From CAZTCJ01 sp964612085 (GTDB lineage Bacteria; Pseudomonadota; Alphaproteobacteria; JAJFIK01): a stretch of DNA of 13,572 bases. The notes under the pieces were generated by a model that saw nothing but the letters and a program-made list of their open reading frames with translations, was not told where the DNA came from and made no database searches. The DNA lies in assembly GCA_964612085.1 (NCBI GenBank), contig CAZTCJ010000096.1, positions 1 through 13,572 on the forward strand, given 5' to 3'. Every line of letters begins with the position of its first letter. Position 1 is the stretch's first letter. This document shows positions 12,823 to 13,572 of the stretch, piece after piece. The position numbers and the translations under genes were made by a program.

Positions 12823-13386
12823 ATGAGTTGGCCTTTCGACCCTATCGATAACGTTCCGGCCGTGCCCGAAACCTCCGAGCGCGACACGGTCGCCGAGCCC
12901 GAGCAGGCGCTGACCTATCTGGGGGCTGGTCAGGGCCAGGCCTTGCGCAAACGATTCGGCACGGTCGACTCCTTCGGGGAGCCGGACATGGCTTGCCGTT
13001 CCGTCCCGCCCGGCGGCCCGCGCCCGCAGCGCTACACCCGGAATCTGGTGGCCGAGGAGTTGTCCGCCCGTTACGGCGTCCATGGGCAGGCCGTTGTGCC
13101 CAGCCGGGAAAAGGCGGCGCCGTCGGTTCCGGTCGGTTTGGCGGAAGTGCCCTTCGCCGCGCCCCAGATCCAATCACCCGAGACCCAAGCATCTGTGGCT
13201 CAACCGGCCGCGAAAGAGGCGGCGCCCGACCGTCCGGCCGAATCGCCTGACGCGCCCGTGCGCCGGCGCAAGGTGATCGTCGCCCGCAATCCCTATCTGG
13301 CGATCGACGAAGGGGAAGGCGAGGGCGGCGGCAGCGGTCCGGACGCCGAAGAACCGCGGCGGGATGTACCGGGCCTGAGCCGGTAA
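12823..13386 (+). CDS. Hypothetical Pro/Ala-rich, probably disordered protein
   Basis: I do not recognise this 187-residue protein. Its first third (YLGAGQGQALRKRFGTVDSFG, then PRPQRYTRNLVAEELSARYGV) could form short helices. The middle, residues about 90-145, is rich in Pro, Ala, Gln, Glu and Ser and probably unstructured. A basic patch RRRKVIVARNPYLAID (about 147-162) is followed by a Gly/Glu-rich acidic stretch (GEGEGGG) and an Arg-ending tail. There is no signal peptide or membrane segment. AAGGAG at 12810-12815 lies seven bases before ATG 12823, favouring it over the in-frame GTG at 12820. Codon use is like its neighbours. It starts 15 bases after the proteasome-like gene, so the two are almost certainly co-transcribed; an adaptor, regulator or substrate of that protein is possible but unproven. 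Confidence 0.75.
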   Translation: MSWPFDPIDNVPAVPETSERDTVAEPEQALTYLGAGQGQALRKRFGTVDSFGEPDMACRSVPPGGPRPQRYTRNLVAEELSARYGVHGQAVVPSREKAAPSVPVGLAEVPFAAPQIQSPETQASVAQPAAKEAAPDRPAESPDAPVRRRKVIVARNPYLAIDEGEGEGGGSGPDAEEPRRDVPGLSR

Positions 13387-13431
13387 AGTGTCGCGGCGTT
13401 GAGGTTATCCGGCCTGCGCGCAGTTGGAGCC

Positions 13432-13460
13432 TTGACCAAGGGCCAAGCGCCCTCTAGCTT
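13432..13460 (+). promoter_or_regulatory. Promoter of tRNA-Lys
   Basis: TTGACC (13432-13437) and TAGCTT (13455-13460) are 17 bases apart, a good alphaproteobacterial housekeeping promoter pattern. The predicted start near 13467 would leave a 5' leader of about 20 bases before the tRNA. The GC-rich bases right after the -10 box (GCGCC) are typical of stable-RNA promoters under stringent control. AGGGC / GCCCT (13439-13443, 13449-13453) form a small inverted repeat within the spacer. Confidence 0.6.
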
Positions 13461-13486
13461 GCGCCATCCCTTTTCTGGGGTTTTCC

Positions 13487-13562
13487 GGGCTGGTAGCTCA
13501 GCTGGTAGAGCACTGGACTTTTAATCTAGCGGTCCTGGGTTCGAGTCCCAGCCAGCCCACCA
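13487..13562 (+). tRNA. tRNA-Lys, anticodon UUU
   Basis: A complete 76-base cloverleaf. The acceptor stem GGGCTGG (13487-13493) pairs with CCAGCCC (13552-13558), followed by discriminator A and an encoded CCA (13560-13562). The D arm is GCTC/GAGC. The anticodon stem CTGGA/TCTAG has one G-U pair and the loop CTTTTAA, giving anticodon TTT at 13520-13522. The T arm contains GGTTCGAGTCC. UUU reads both lysine codons AAA and AAG. Confidence 0.97.
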
Positions 13563-13572
13563 TTATTTCGTT

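Noticed and set aside
11425..13173. 582-codon open frame on the minus strand opposite the Ntn-hydrolase homologue
   Set aside because: The plus strand carries proteasome-like motifs; the antisense product has no domains and spans two genes and an intergenic region.

Overview
This window looks like chromosomal DNA of an alphaproteobacterium. The coding DNA is GC-rich (just over 60% in lines I counted by hand). GyrA carries an acidic, Ala-rich insertion in its C-terminal domain that I associate with alphaproteobacterial gyrases. The order gyrA - coaD - two cyclophilins - queA - tgt is a familiar alphaproteobacterial arrangement. I cannot name the order or genus. Positions 8342-8441 are exactly 100 Ns, so the window spans a scaffold gap of unknown true size.

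Left half, plus strand (1-5930): the 3' part of gyrA, then coaD, a secreted cyclophilin whose start overlaps the coaD stop by 1 nt, a cytosolic cyclophilin, a small GIY-YIG nuclease gene overlapping it by 4 nt, a two-hairpin palindromic repeat, and queA. The GIY-YIG gene is about 52% GC, and together with the repeat it looks like a later insertion into a housekeeping operon.

Middle, minus strand (5931-10140): a terminator, a lipoprotein form of oligopeptidase B, the assembly gap flanked by a 15-bp tandem repeat and a lone repeat-family hairpin, a small secreted NTF2/SnoaL-like protein, and a lipoprotein with a long charged helix followed by a beta-rich domain. This cell-envelope block lies between queA and tgt, which are often adjacent in alphaproteobacteria.

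Right part, plus strand (10242-13562): tgt, which with queA belongs to queuosine tRNA modification; a 421-residue protein with the N-terminal and C-terminal signatures of a proteasome-type Ntn hydrolase; a co-transcribed, probably disordered 187-residue protein of unknown function; and tRNA-Lys(UUU) with its own promoter.

The most notable points are the proteasome-like protein and its partner, the loss of two of three zinc cysteines in Tgt, the replacement of both quinolone-anchoring residues in GyrA, and the palindromic repeat whose two arms differ mainly by compensatory base-pair changes next to a GIY-YIG gene.
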